Assembly: GCA_019057795.1 (NCBI GenBank)
Contig: JAHLWS010000032.1
Location: 1 to 42,563 of the forward strand
Direction: 5' to 3'
Source of the DNA: Promethearchaeota archaeon
GTDB taxonomy: Archaea; Asgardarchaeota; Lokiarchaeia; Sigyniarchaeales; SOKP01
Length of the DNA stretch: 42,563 nt
The notes under the pieces are model-generated. The model worked only from the letters and a program-made list of their open reading frames with translations, was not told the DNA's origin and did no database searches. Positions 23,866-33,523 of the stretch are shown here, piece after piece. The first letter of the stretch is position 1, and the number at the start of each line of letters is the position of its first letter. The position numbers and the translations under genes are program-made.

Positions 23866-23970
23866 AATGCTTTTTTCTCTTTTTTTATTTCATTATTTAT
23901 TATTGTTTATATCAATTTTTTAATTGGCTTAAATTTTTCCTTTTTAATCTCACGACAAATTTAGGTAGCA

Positions 23971-24549
23971 ATGACTCAGAGCGCAAAAATTAAACAGTTA
24001 AATCAGATCCTATCAGCGTTGGAGAAGTTCCAAGTCCGAAAAAATAGCTTGTTTAATCTCGATAAGTTAGCCGAGTACCTCAAACTATCTGCGAGCGAAT
24101 TAGAAGATGTTTTAAAGCTTATTTTTCGATTTCAACATCTATTTAGTTCGGCGTTTGAAGGATTTGTTCTCTGTAAAAAGTGGAAAAACAACAATAAATC
24201 TTACTTAATTTTAAAGCCAAAATCGGAAGTTAAAGATATTAGCGTTCTTGAGCCTAAAGAAATCGAAATAGCCCGAGACCAAGTAAAATTACTAAGCGAC
24301 ATCGCCTATTATTTTCAGCGCGTAAAAATAGGAAAAGGTTTCAATCTGAAAAGAAACGGCACCGAGTTATCGAGAAAAGTTAAAGAGCTTAAGAAATCTC
24401 ACCCGTACTTCTTCGAAAGCAAGGGAAATGGTCTGGTTTACCCATCAAAACTAGCAGTAGACGCGGGTAACTTAATCTTATCTTACGATAGGAGCAAAAG
24501 ATCGTTTTCTCAGCTTAAGATAGGTGATTATACGATAAAAATTATTTAA
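23971..24549 (+). CDS. Winged-helix-like protein upstream of Hef
   Basis: 192 residues. The N-terminal half has a helix-turn-helix-like pattern (FNLDKLAEYLKLSASELEDVLKLIF). A second helical region (ELSRKVKELKKSHPYFFES) precedes a short beta hairpin (GNGLVYPSKLAVDAG). It lacks zinc or catalytic motifs. It ends 16 nt before the helicase gene, so it is likely co-transcribed and may be a DNA-binding partner. Not assigned to a family. Confidence 0.65.
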   Translation: MTQSAKIKQLNQILSALEKFQVRKNSLFNLDKLAEYLKLSASELEDVLKLIFRFQHLFSSAFEGFVLCKKWKNNNKSYLILKPKSEVKDISVLEPKEIEIARDQVKLLSDIAYYFQRVKIGKGFNLKRNGTELSRKVKELKKSHPYFFESKGNGLVYPSKLAVDAGNLILSYDRSKRSFSQLKIGDYTIKII

Positions 24550-24565
24550 TTTAAGTGTAAAAGAA

Positions 24566-26770
24566 ATGATCGAGATTGAAGGAAATAACAGCAAAAATCC
24601 GAAAAAATCGTATTTGAAGGAAAAACAAATCGAGCACAGGGAGTACCAGTTAAAGATTGCGAAGGCTTGCGCTTCTAAAAATTCTCTTGTGGTGCTCCCA
24701 ACCGGACTCGGAAAAACAATCATCGGTGTCTATGTTGCCGCAAAAACTCTGGAACAATTTCCTCCTAAAAGCAAGATAATCGTATTAGCCCCTACGCGAC
24801 CGTTAATTAACCAACACTACGATTCTTTTAGAAACTTAATGACAATCCCCGAAGAACAGTTCGTTGTTTTAACGGGAAAAATTCCTCCTGAAAAAAGAGT
24901 GGATTTTTTTCGAGAAAATCAAATCGTTTTTTACACGCCCCAGACTTTGAGAAACGACCTCGCTAATAGGAAATACACTTTAGAAAGCGTTTGCTTAATA
25001 ATCTTCGACGAAGCTCACCACGCTTCTGGCGATTACGCTTATACTTTAATAGCGGACGAATACATGGATCAAAACCCGGATGGGACTATTCTGGGGCTTA
25101 CTGCTAGCCCTGGAGCGACTAAAGAAAAAATCAAAGTTCTATGTAAAAACTTACACATTCCTCTGGAAAACATACACACACGCACGAGAAAAGACGTCGA
25201 CGTAAAGACTTATTTAAAGCCGATGAATGTTTATAAAATCGGCGTGAACTTGACCGAATTAATGGAAGAAGCTTACCTCGCCGTTCAAAGTCTTTTAGAA
25301 GAGAGGTTGAAGTATCTTTCGCAATTGGGCTTCTTAAGCGTCAAGGCTGACAGGTTATATACTAAGGTGATCCGTAAGGACTTGTTAAAGCTCAACGCCG
25401 AATTGGTAAGGTTAGTTCAAGGAGATGGCGATAAAACTGGAGTTTATAGTGCCCTTTCGGTTAATGCTCAAGGATTAATTCTTTTTCACATGATCGAACT
25501 AATCGAACAACAAGGCTTGGATGTCTTATTGATCTACCTAACGAAGGTCAAGCAAGACGCTCGAAAAAAGAATAGCTCGAAAGCGGTAAAAATACTAGCC
25601 TCTGATTATAGAATTAACCAAATCTTTATTGAGCTAAAAAAGAACGAAGATTACAATCCTGAAAAATTAGTTCATCCAAAATTTTACTTGCTAGAAAAGT
25701 TGTTGGTCCAAGAGTTTGAAAATAACCCGCCTTCAAGGGTTTTAGTGTTCGTAAAGCTTCGGGACTCGGTCAAGAATATAACGAACAAACTAAAATCGAG
25801 ACCAGATGGGTTAATTAAACCCGCTCGATTCGTGGGACAATCAACCAAATCTAAAGACGACAAAGGTCTCTCTCAGAAAAAGCAACTCGAAATACTAGAA
25901 CAATTCAAACAAGGCCATTACAACGTTTTAGTCAGCACTAATGTAGGAGAGGAAGGCCTCGATATAGCAGAGTGCGATTTGGTAATATTTTACGATGTGG
26001 TGGCGTCAGAAATTAGGTTTATCCAGAGAAAAGGAAGGACCGCGCGACATCGAGAAGGAAAAGTAATTATCCTTTATTGCAAGGACACGCACGACGAGAT
26101 TTACATGCACATCGCTCTGAACAAGCTAAAAAAGATGAACTTTAACCTTAAAAGCGGGAAGCAATTAAAAACCTCTTACACTAGTCCGCAAATACCTGTA
26201 GAAACTATACCCGATGTGAGATTAATAACAGAAGTACCAAAACTACCAAATCTACCAGAAGTATCATTCGAAGAAGTGAAAAAGATTAATAGCAATCAGA
26301 AACAAGCCAATTTGCAATCGTACTTTCAAAAAGCTCCAAGTATAAATAAAGAAAAGACTTTAAATGCTGAAATTAAAATAAGTCGCTCCTTTTCCGTTAA
26401 ATTTGGGATACGGAAGAAGCTCCAACGCGACCAAATCCCTTTTGCGATCGTTAAGTCGATAATTCACCTAACTTTATTTAATCGAGTTATTATCCAAGTT
26501 ATTGACCCTCACCAATTCGAGGGGGATTTGCTCCTAAAAAAAATTACTTTATTAAGCAAGAAATACCACCTAATAGTTTCGATTTTCGATTTCGTAGATT
26601 TTAGCGAAGAATTTCGCGAAGAAGAAAGGTTACTCAAGCAGAAAATAAAAACTTGGGGCAAACAAAACGATTTACAGGCGATCTCGATCGATAACCCCGA
26701 AGAATTGTATTTTATCTTAAAAAACATATATCTACACGCTAAAAAAGAAAAAAAGGTTGAAAGTGAATAA
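24566..26770 (+). CDS. hef: Hef/FANCM-like helicase with PIP box and degenerate nuclease domain
   Basis: 734 residues. Superfamily 2 motifs: Walker A LPTGLGKT (44-51), DEAH (148-151), LTASPG (178-183), and motif VI QRKGRTAR (about 487-494). The long helical insert between the two RecA lobes is typical of Hef, Mph1 and FANCM, which act on stalled forks. After the helicase, Q580-ANLQSYF-587 fits the PCNA-interacting consensus Q-x-x-L-x-x-Y-F. The final 120 residues align in outline with an XPF nuclease (LKKITLLSKKYHLIVSIFDF) but lack the ERK-x3-D active site and the terminal HhH, so cleavage activity is probably lost. Confidence 0.85.
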   Translation: MIEIEGNNSKNPKKSYLKEKQIEHREYQLKIAKACASKNSLVVLPTGLGKTIIGVYVAAKTLEQFPPKSKIIVLAPTRPLINQHYDSFRNLMTIPEEQFVVLTGKIPPEKRVDFFRENQIVFYTPQTLRNDLANRKYTLESVCLIIFDEAHHASGDYAYTLIADEYMDQNPDGTILGLTASPGATKEKIKVLCKNLHIPLENIHTRTRKDVDVKTYLKPMNVYKIGVNLTELMEEAYLAVQSLLEERLKYLSQLGFLSVKADRLYTKVIRKDLLKLNAELVRLVQGDGDKTGVYSALSVNAQGLILFHMIELIEQQGLDVLLIYLTKVKQDARKKNSSKAVKILASDYRINQIFIELKKNEDYNPEKLVHPKFYLLEKLLVQEFENNPPSRVLVFVKLRDSVKNITNKLKSRPDGLIKPARFVGQSTKSKDDKGLSQKKQLEILEQFKQGHYNVLVSTNVGEEGLDIAECDLVIFYDVVASEIRFIQRKGRTARHREGKVIILYCKDTHDEIYMHIALNKLKKMNFNLKSGKQLKTSYTSPQIPVETIPDVRLITEVPKLPNLPEVSFEEVKKINSNQKQANLQSYFQKAPSINKEKTLNAEIKISRSFSVKFGIRKKLQRDQIPFAIVKSIIHLTLFNRVIIQVIDPHQFEGDLLLKKITLLSKKYHLIVSIFDFVDFSEEFREEERLLKQKIKTWGKQNDLQAISIDNPEELYFILKNIYLHAKKEKKVESE

Positions 26771-26771
26771 A

Positions 26772-27347
26772 ATGGAAGAAACAGCTTTTAAGAGAGACGA
26801 AACGCCATATTTAATTTTTACTTGTAAAAAGTGCCGGCAATATTCCTATGTTAAAACCACACAAAAAATTAAGAAGTGTTTGCGTTGCGGTCGTACCCAC
26901 CAAGTAAAAGACATATTAGGTTTAGGGGAGATCGTTTATGGAATGACCGCCTCTGTAGACACCGTAAAACAGAATCAAACCGAACTAGCGACTCCAGAGT
27001 TCAGGTCGGAAGGCGATTTCGTTGTTGCTACTAACAGATTTCCAAATCGAACCCCTGTTAAAAAAAGTAAGAGCAAAGTTCTATTAGATAAAGATGACGA
27101 CAAGAACATAGATAATGATTTTAAGGAACAGTTTATCGAAGTTTTGCTCGAACTCTCGAGATTGTACGGTAAATTCCCTAAATATATGCTCGAAATCATG
27201 GCAGACAATTACGGAATTCCGACTGTTGAATTAAAATTGCTTATCAAAAGTTTTAAAAAACAAGGCATTATAACCGTGCTAAAAAACGAGGACTTTTACT
27301 ATCAACTGGAGAAAAAATTTCTCTCATATCTTCAGACTAAGGAATGA
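26772..27347 (+). CDS. Zinc-ribbon and winged-helix protein
   Basis: 191 residues from ATG 26772 (one base after the hef stop; a TTG at 26757 overlapping hef is less likely). Zinc ribbon C18-x2-C21 and C36-x2-C39 (FTCKKCRQYSYV..KCLRCGRTH) is of the DUF1922 style. A Lys- and Asp-rich linker leads to a C-terminal winged helix (FIEVLLELSRLYGKFPKYMLE, then GIPTVELKLLIKSFKKQG). It is probably a DNA-binding protein that works in the Hef operon. GTGA just ahead serves as ribosome binding core. Confidence 0.75.
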   Translation: MEETAFKRDETPYLIFTCKKCRQYSYVKTTQKIKKCLRCGRTHQVKDILGLGEIVYGMTASVDTVKQNQTELATPEFRSEGDFVVATNRFPNRTPVKKSKSKVLLDKDDDKNIDNDFKEQFIEVLLELSRLYGKFPKYMLEIMADNYGIPTVELKLLIKSFKKQGIITVLKNEDFYYQLEKKFLSYLQTKE

Positions 27348-27413
27348 TAATTACTCAAGAGAAAAATTCACAATATATCCTAATTAATAAGTAACAAATA
27401 AAAAAATAAAGAA

Positions 27414-28622
27414 TTATAATTTCTCAATACATTCAAAAACAGCTTCTGATAACACGTGTTCACGTGGATCGTCATGAAGGTAAAATCCAGATTTATTCAT
27501 CGCGTAGGCAAATCCCGTTTCAGTATCTGGGTCCGCATACGCAAAGGACCCGCCAGCCCCAGGTGTTCCAAAAGCGTTTTCACTAGTTCCAAATTTAAAT
27601 TCGAGAGAAGGTTTTATAAACCCTAAAGAAAATCGCGTTTCTATTTGTAAAACTTCGTCATGCCTGCCTAATTCCGGATCTTCTGCAGGTTTCATGATTG
27701 CCTCTAAAGTTTCTTGTTTTATGCCTAACTCTTGACCTCCCGCAGCAAAAATACTATATAACCGCGCCATATCTCTTACAAGACCAATGCCGTTTGAAGC
27801 GGGTAATTCAATCCGTCTCATTTCACGCGTGTTGTACTTTTCTACGGAACCTAATATCTTAGGATTAGAGAAGGCTTTGTTAGTAATAGTTCCCTTTTTG
27901 AGAAAGGCTTTGACAAATGGTTTGGGAATTTTTTTCATGTTAAAGAGCATGCGGAATTTGTACATTGGAGCATGTATATTAGCAATTCGCGAGTTAGGAA
28001 TGTTGTCTGGCAAACCGATATAAAATTCAATTCCTAAAGGTTTCGCTATTTCATCTCGGAAAAATTGCCCAATTGTACGATGTTGAGGATCTGTCTTTCT
28101 AATAAGTTCGCTCTCGTACCATCCAAGCGTTATTCCATGGTACCCATGCTTTTTACTTGGCTCCCATAACGGAGTTTGCGCGGCAATAATTTCTGCCATT
28201 CTCTCTGTATTACCTAACGTAGTTAAATCCATAGGTTCATCTATAGCACATAAACCAGCTTGATGGGAAAGCAACTGACGAACGGTGATATTCTCTTTTC
28301 CATTCTGAGAAAATTCTGGCCAATACTTCGATACCTTTTCATCGTAATCAAAATAGCCTTTTGTATGTGCTAACGCCACAGCCAAACCAGAAATGCCTTT
28401 TGTCGTAGAAAAGACCAATACCATCGTATCTTCTTTCCATGGATCCTTTGATTTCTTGTCTCTATAGCCACCCCAAAGATCCACTACTTTCTTTCCTTTA
28501 TGGTATGCCGCACACGCAGCGCCAACTTCTTCTCCTTTTTTAAAGTTTTCTATGAATTTCTCCTTTACTTTTTCAAATCCTGGCTCTACTGAACCATGAA
28601 TCATTGATTCATCTATCTTCAT
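27414..28622 (-). CDS. Class C beta-lactamase-like serine hydrolase
   Basis: 402 residues. Catalytic S72-T-T-K75 in VLVFSTTKGISGLAVA, a Tyr in HGYHGITLGW (near 160) in the place of the second motif, and a late FGTPGAGGSFAYAD loop where KTG/HxG sits. These mark the EstB/penicillin-binding-protein-like esterase group; the substrate is probably an ester or amide. There is no signal peptide, so it is likely cytosolic. Codon use is unlike that of the flanking Hef and Hel308 blocks, and the family is widespread in bacteria, which suggests transfer. Confidence 0.88.
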   Translation of the reverse strand: MKIDESMIHGSVEPGFEKVKEKFIENFKKGEEVGAACAAYHKGKKVVDLWGGYRDKKSKDPWKEDTMVLVFSTTKGISGLAVALAHTKGYFDYDEKVSKYWPEFSQNGKENITVRQLLSHQAGLCAIDEPMDLTTLGNTERMAEIIAAQTPLWEPSKKHGYHGITLGWYESELIRKTDPQHRTIGQFFRDEIAKPLGIEFYIGLPDNIPNSRIANIHAPMYKFRMLFNMKKIPKPFVKAFLKKGTITNKAFSNPKILGSVEKYNTREMRRIELPASNGIGLVRDMARLYSIFAAGGQELGIKQETLEAIMKPAEDPELGRHDEVLQIETRFSLGFIKPSLEFKFGTSENAFGTPGAGGSFAYADPDTETGFAYAMNKSGFYLHDDPREHVLSEAVFECIEKL

Positions 28623-28938
28623 TACTCTCTACCAAAAATTTCTATTTATTAAAAATTAAAGCTAAGAACTAATTATGAAAACTAAATATAAATTTTACTA
28701 TAAACTGGAAATAAAGCTTCTCTCAGAAGAATGAATATTTAGAACTTATTAGGTATAAAGTTTTGAGTTCCACTTTGAGTTTCCAAGAACATTGAGGAAT
28801 AAGATTTTGAAAATTAAATAAATCTATAAATATAGGTAATGACAATTATTAACTAGTTTCTATTTATGAAAACTAACTAATAATGGAGAGTGGGTATTCA
28901 AAGTATAAATAACAGGAAATAAAAGAAATTTATTTTTT
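28623..28938. other. Intergenic region without visible gene
   Basis: 316 bp, A/T-rich. It holds two copies of a short TTATGAAAACTAA stretch (28673-28685 and 28864-28876) and TATA-like sequences for the hydrolase gene. Nothing else is supportable. Confidence 0.4.
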
Positions 28939-29175
28939 TTAACTCTTTCGCATTGCGTCGGCAAATTCTTGCCTCATTACGCTTTTATAAAGTGGATCGC
29001 GATTTTCAAAAGGAATGTTTTCGCAACCAGAATACACATCGGGAGCACTTAATTCTTTCGCGATCTCAGAAAAAGGAACTATTATTTTCGATAGGATAAT
29101 TTTGATGTTGTCGTAGCCTTGGGCTTCTGCAATCACCAGCTTTTGCTTATTTTTTTTATCTGCTTTTAAACTCAT
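28939..29175 (-). CDS. Small hypothetical protein
   Basis: 78 residues: a lysine-rich start (MSLKADKKNKQK), one likely beta-alpha segment (LVIAEAQGYDNIKIILSKI) and an acidic middle. It has no zinc or membrane motif. Codon use (TCG, GCG, GAC present) resembles the recombination-gene class. It is followed upstream by another small gene on the same strand, 58 bp apart. Family unknown. Confidence 0.55.
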   Translation of the reverse strand: MSLKADKKNKQKLVIAEAQGYDNIKIILSKIIVPFSEIAKELSAPDVYSGCENIPFENRDPLYKSVMRQEFADAMRKS

Positions 29176-29233
29176 TTTATTCGTTGATTTAAGGTTATAC
29201 TACCAAATAACCGCGATCTTATTTAAAAAAAAA

Positions 29234-29524
29234 TTATCTATCAACAGATTTATCTTTGTTAACTTCTTTCAAGTAAAGTTTTATAAAGTACCGTTGGCGC
29301 TTTAAGTAATCTTTTACTTGATTCGAATTCATGTCCGGATAGCTTTTAATCATTCTTTGGATGAATTGTAGAACTTCAAGATTCTGCTCCTTTGTTTTTT
29401 CGAACTCTACGATTTTATAAATGTCTTGGTCGTCGTTCGATTCTTTAAAGACTAAAAAATCCTTCATTTTAACTTTTTTTTTAAAGTTGAGGTCAAACGG
29501 ATCGTTTTCGGTCTTAGAGTCCAT
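29234..29524 (-). CDS. Small hypothetical protein
   Basis: 96 residues. Acidic N-terminus (MDSKTENDPFDLNF), a beta-like stretch (MKDFLVFKES) and a helical C-terminal half (LEVLQFIQRMIKSYP, VKDYLKRQRYFIKLY). Soluble, no recognisable motif. Same strand and codon class as the small gene downstream of it, so the two may form a unit. Confidence 0.55.
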   Translation of the reverse strand: MDSKTENDPFDLNFKKKVKMKDFLVFKESNDDQDIYKIVEFEKTKEQNLEVLQFIQRMIKSYPDMNSNQVKDYLKRQRYFIKLYLKEVNKDKSVDR

Positions 29525-29592
29525 TATAAAATGATCTTAAATTTAAAATTTAAAAAGGAAAAATTTTGATAAGATACAAAATTAGAGAAAGC

Positions 29593-30498
29593 TTATGATT
29601 GTGATTTAAATCTGGAATCAATCATATCTAAATAATGTACTATCTCTGCCTCGGAAAATTGAGGTTCTACAGGTGAACCCCATTCCTTTCGCCCATGATG
29701 ACTTAAAATTATATGTAAGATTCTGTTTTTTAAGTCATTTGGGAAATCACTTATTTCATTAATAAATCTTGAGACTAATTGAAAACCTAGACTGTGATGT
29801 CCAATTAATGAATTACTTGTCTTCATAGGAATTCCATTATATATCTCATATTCATATATTTTACCGATATCATGTAAAATAATTCCTGCATAAATTAAAT
29901 CAACATTAAGTTCGGTGTTTCTATTATAAAAATCCTCAAAATTCCTAAATACATTTATCATCCCTATTGTATGCTCTAAATTACCACATCTATAAGAATG
30001 ATGATGTTTTATCGCAGATGGACATTCAAAAAACTTACTTTTTATTTCTTCATCATTAAAAATATTTTCTATAAGATTTTTTAGATATTTATTATGAATT
30101 TTTGAAATAGTATCAAATAATTGTTTGATTAATAGATCTTCATCAATAAAAGGTAAATCGACAAATTCTTTAAGTTCATAATCATCAGGATCTATTACTT
30201 TCATACTAACAATTGTAACACTTTTATGCTTCTTTTTAAATTCCCCGGTTATTTCTACAACATTTCCAATTTTTAAAATCTCCTGATATTTTTCAAGATC
30301 ATCATTGTTATCAATCCATTTTTTTATATTTGGAATATTTCCAGTTATATCTCTCATTGAAATAATAAGATAGGGGTTTCCATACCTAGTTGTGCTAGTA
30401 GTTTGGCTAAATATTTGCATTTTTGATAAAAAATGAAAATCATCACGAGATTCTGAACCTTTATTAATAATTTCATTGGCTTTTAGAAACTTACTCAT
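29593..30498 (-). CDS. YhaM-like OB-fold/HD-domain 3'-5' exoribonuclease
   Basis: 301 residues. The N-terminal OB-fold region (NPYLIISMRDITGNIPNIKKW, with IGNVVEITGEFKKK) is followed by an HD domain: HHHSYRCGNLEHTIGMI, ILHDIGKIYEYEI (the HD pair), IGHHSLG, and ILSHHGRKEWGSPVEP. This order and the HHGxxEWGSPVxP motif are hallmarks of the YhaM family, Mn-dependent 3'-to-5' exonucleases of RNA and single-stranded DNA known mainly from Firmicutes. AT-biased codons and bacterial affinity suggest import. Start ATG 30498. Confidence 0.88.
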   Translation of the reverse strand: MSKFLKANEIINKGSESRDDFHFLSKMQIFSQTTSTTRYGNPYLIISMRDITGNIPNIKKWIDNNDDLEKYQEILKIGNVVEITGEFKKKHKSVTIVSMKVIDPDDYELKEFVDLPFIDEDLLIKQLFDTISKIHNKYLKNLIENIFNDEEIKSKFFECPSAIKHHHSYRCGNLEHTIGMINVFRNFEDFYNRNTELNVDLIYAGIILHDIGKIYEYEIYNGIPMKTSNSLIGHHSLGFQLVSRFINEISDFPNDLKNRILHIILSHHGRKEWGSPVEPQFSEAEIVHYLDMIDSRFKSQS

Positions 30499-30660
30499 TT
30501 TATTCCACTTTACAAATCTGGATTCTTAGTGTTAATTATTTAATTATATTAATGATTTTATCATATTTATTATTATGATATTATAGAAAAAATAATGTAA
30601 AATTGATTCCTTTTATTAAATTGAAATAGAATCTTGATCTTTTTTATTTAAATCGAATCT

Positions 30661-30906
30661 TTATATGAAATAAAATCTTATCTTATCAATGTTAAATGGG
30701 ATAGCTATGAAATGCTTACAACTTAGGCATACATATATTTTTTCTTCGTTAGTTTCGTCCCAAAATTTAATTTCTTCGCTGTTACATATATAGCAATTTT
30801 TAGGAAAAGGGTCTAATTTTTTTTCTTTTATTTCCAACATTTTATTTTCAGAATTTCTTATAATTCTCTTCTCTCTAATTATTTTTGACTTAATCTTTAA
30901 AAACAC
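30661..30906 (-). CDS. Small zinc-ribbon protein; start uncertain
   Basis: Up to 81 residues with one ribbon, NCYICNSEE and VCLSCKHF, and a hydrophobic end. The GTG at 30906 lies within a Shine-Dalgarno-like GAGGTG, so the real start may be the ATT at 30894 just behind it, giving (M)KSKIIREKR, or the ATG at 30838 (MLEIKEKK). No function can be named. Confidence 0.55.
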   Translation of the reverse strand: MFLKIKSKIIREKRIIRNSENKMLEIKEKKLDPFPKNCYICNSEEIKFWDETNEEKIYVCLSCKHFIAIPFNIDKIRFYFI

Positions 30907-30995
30907 CTCAAAATTCGATTTTAAAAAACATTATTATAATAGTATTTAAATAAAAAATTCTAATCCCATACAAAATCCAGTGATTTGAAGATACT

Positions 30996-33518
30996 TCACT
31001 TTTTTCCTATAATTTTTTTACACAGGTTAATACCTAACCCGGTTTTCCGATTTAAAACATAGGGGTTTTCTTTCCTGACTTGCGCTACCGTGTGATATCC
31101 CGCGTTATACAACATCCGCGCTCGAACTCTCGCCACGTTGTCTAACCTTATCACCAAGTCGAACAATTCCTCTCTAATTCCGTAATGCATCCTAATTTTG
31201 AGCGTTTCCGCCATCTCAACGATGTTTATTAGTCTATCTTGTAAGTCGAAGTCGGACTCGCTTAAATGCATGGCGATAATTCCTATGAAAGTAATAATTC
31301 TTTCGAGGTTGTCCCGGGTAGAGTAAAGGTCGCCCGCCATAATCTTGTGTCTTTCTAAAATCTCGTCTAACGGTTCTTCGTCGCACCACTCTAATACCGG
31401 TTGGAGCAACTTGTAGTTCCTTGTTCTCCCTTCAGCTTTCAAAACTTCGTAAGCAGCTCTAACCACGTCTTTGAAAGTCTCTATTTCGACTTGCTCCAGC
31501 TTGTACCTTATCAAAACTCCAGAGACGGGGTATAAGTAAAGCCGAATTATAAGCTTACCAAACTGCGAGCATTTGATGGTACCATCCTCGCGCTTTAAGA
31601 TCAACCCTTTTTCGAACAAGTAATTTAGAATGTACTGGTTTTTTACAGATTTAGGTACTATGTCGTTCACATATTTTTGAAAGTTTTTATCGGGAATCCC
31701 TATTAGATGAAGTAAAAACGCGGTGATGTGGTCGCAAAACTCGAAAGAAAACTGGTCGTTTGCGTAGTTGTCAGAAATTCCGTTTTCGAAACCGCAAGAA
31801 CACCTAATACCAAGTTCCACGTCGAACTCGCAAAGAAAAACGCCAAAATCGGTTTTGACATATCCTGAAATAGTTGAGCTATTAAGCTTTGTAATTTTTA
31901 TTTGGTGGTGATTATTAGTCAATTTTTTAACTTTTTGAGGGTCCGAATGAAGCTTTAAAATGTTTGTCGGAGTTATTTCTTTAATCATGAGAATTTGGTC
32001 TATGGGAATGTCTTGCGTTTTCATCTTATTTTTTACGCCGTACCAGTAATAAGTTTTTTGAAAGAATTTTTTTAGTTTTTCAAGTGTTATGTGTTTCTCC
32101 TCGTACACGCGTAGTAGAACTTGCTCTTTTAAGGTGTTTACTCTGTTTAACCCAGAAACCAAATCGTTGTATTTCGGTATGTAAGTTTTAGATGGAAAAG
32201 AATTTTGAAAGTAGTGATCTTCTACCCAATCTCGCTCGTTAACATCCTTTACAAGCACGATCCCATAGCCTACTTCGTCTAAACCGGGTCTACCGGCTCG
32301 ACCGAGCATCTGAAAAACCTCGTTAGCGGAAAAAGATTTAAAGTAAGAAAATCCGTCTCCGTTCTCGTAAAACCCTTTAAAATTCTTAATGTTATGTCCT
32401 GAAGTAACGTATTTTTTGAAGTCTTTTACTATTACAACTCGGGCAGGGACGTTTATACCCGCGCTTAATGTGGTGGTACAGCAGATAACTTTTAACGCGT
32501 GTCTCCGATAGGCGTTTTCAACGAGTCTTCTCTCTTTGGGAAGCAACCCTGCGTGATGGAACGCAATCCCGCATTTTACAACCTTTTTTAGCTCGTTGTG
32601 CCTTCCCTTAATTTTATTGAGTCTATCTCCAAATTTTTTGCACGCTTTCAGCTCGTTTTCGTTGATAAGTGCCTTCACTAAGGTCTTTAAGTTTTGAGCC
32701 GTCTGTTGAGTTGACTTCCTTCTATTTAGAAAAATCAACACCTGACCACCATCATTTAGAGTGGCCTTAATTATTTTTTTAAGGGTAGAATCTTTGTTTT
32801 GACTCACTTCAATTCTATAGTGGAGCGGTACCGGTCGCTCGTCCGAGATAATAAGATTAGATTGGTTTCCTAAAGAAGTGAGCCAATCGTTAAAAAACTC
32901 AGGGTTCGCGATGGTTGCCGAAAGTCCGATAATTTGCGGGTTGTGCAAGAACTCGTTCAATCTTACTATAAGCGACTCTAAGCGCGGACCCCGATCTGAC
33001 TCTCCGATTATGTGTATCTCGTCTATAATTATAGTAGAAATGTCGAAAATCCATTCTTTGTCGTAAAAATTTCTTAGAATCGAATCCATCTTTTCATATG
33101 TGGTTACAACTATGTCTGCTTGTTCTAACTTGTCGTCATCCACATCATAATCGCCGATCGATAACTCGGTCCTAACCCCAAACCGCTCGTAGCTTTTTTT
33201 AAAATGAATGTATTTCTCGGTGGCTAAAGCTTTAAATGGTACGAGATAGATCGATTTACCAAACTTTTGAAACACGTTGTTAACGGCGCACACTTCTCCT
33301 ATTAAAGTCTTACCGCTTCCAGAGGGAGCACAAACTAAAAACGACTTCTGGAAAAACAGCCCTTTCTGGATCGCTTCTTTCTGGATTTCCCGTAGCTTAA
33401 ATATTTTTAGCTCGAACAAAACTCGAAGGATCCTTTCGTCTTGTATATACCTAAAGATCTCCTCGTCTTTAAGGTCTTCCTTATCCTTTGGAGCACTTGT
33501 AAAGTTTGTTAAAGAAAT
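30996..33518 (-). CDS. Hel308/Ski2-like helicase with SWIM zinc finger, probable ATT start
   Basis: 807 residues from TTG 33419, about 840 from ATT 33518. Motifs: Walker A APSGSGKT, DEIH in TIIIDEIHIIG, GLSATIANP, TTTLSAGINVPA, and QMLGRAGRPG. The helicase core, winged helix and C-terminal HhH-like end (ARMLYNAGYHTVAQVRKENP) fit Hel308, which unwinds stalled forks 3' to 5'. A SWIM-type zinc finger, C-S-C..C-D-H (IRCSCGFENG then FEFCDHITAF, about residue 575-605), sits between winged helix and ratchet. The frame stays open above the TTG with good coding sequence (NFTSAPKDKEDLKDEEIFRY) back to ATT 33518, which follows GGTGAT by 5 nt. Confidence 0.85.
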   Translation of the reverse strand: MSLTNFTSAPKDKEDLKDEEIFRYIQDERILRVLFELKIFKLREIQKEAIQKGLFFQKSFLVCAPSGSGKTLIGEVCAVNNVFQKFGKSIYLVPFKALATEKYIHFKKSYERFGVRTELSIGDYDVDDDKLEQADIVVTTYEKMDSILRNFYDKEWIFDISTIIIDEIHIIGESDRGPRLESLIVRLNEFLHNPQIIGLSATIANPEFFNDWLTSLGNQSNLIISDERPVPLHYRIEVSQNKDSTLKKIIKATLNDGGQVLIFLNRRKSTQQTAQNLKTLVKALINENELKACKKFGDRLNKIKGRHNELKKVVKCGIAFHHAGLLPKERRLVENAYRRHALKVICCTTTLSAGINVPARVVIVKDFKKYVTSGHNIKNFKGFYENGDGFSYFKSFSANEVFQMLGRAGRPGLDEVGYGIVLVKDVNERDWVEDHYFQNSFPSKTYIPKYNDLVSGLNRVNTLKEQVLLRVYEEKHITLEKLKKFFQKTYYWYGVKNKMKTQDIPIDQILMIKEITPTNILKLHSDPQKVKKLTNNHHQIKITKLNSSTISGYVKTDFGVFLCEFDVELGIRCSCGFENGISDNYANDQFSFEFCDHITAFLLHLIGIPDKNFQKYVNDIVPKSVKNQYILNYLFEKGLILKREDGTIKCSQFGKLIIRLYLYPVSGVLIRYKLEQVEIETFKDVVRAAYEVLKAEGRTRNYKLLQPVLEWCDEEPLDEILERHKIMAGDLYSTRDNLERIITFIGIIAMHLSESDFDLQDRLINIVEMAETLKIRMHYGIREELFDLVIRLDNVARVRARMLYNAGYHTVAQVRKENPYVLNRKTGLGINLCKKIIGKK

Positions 33519-33523
33519 TATTT

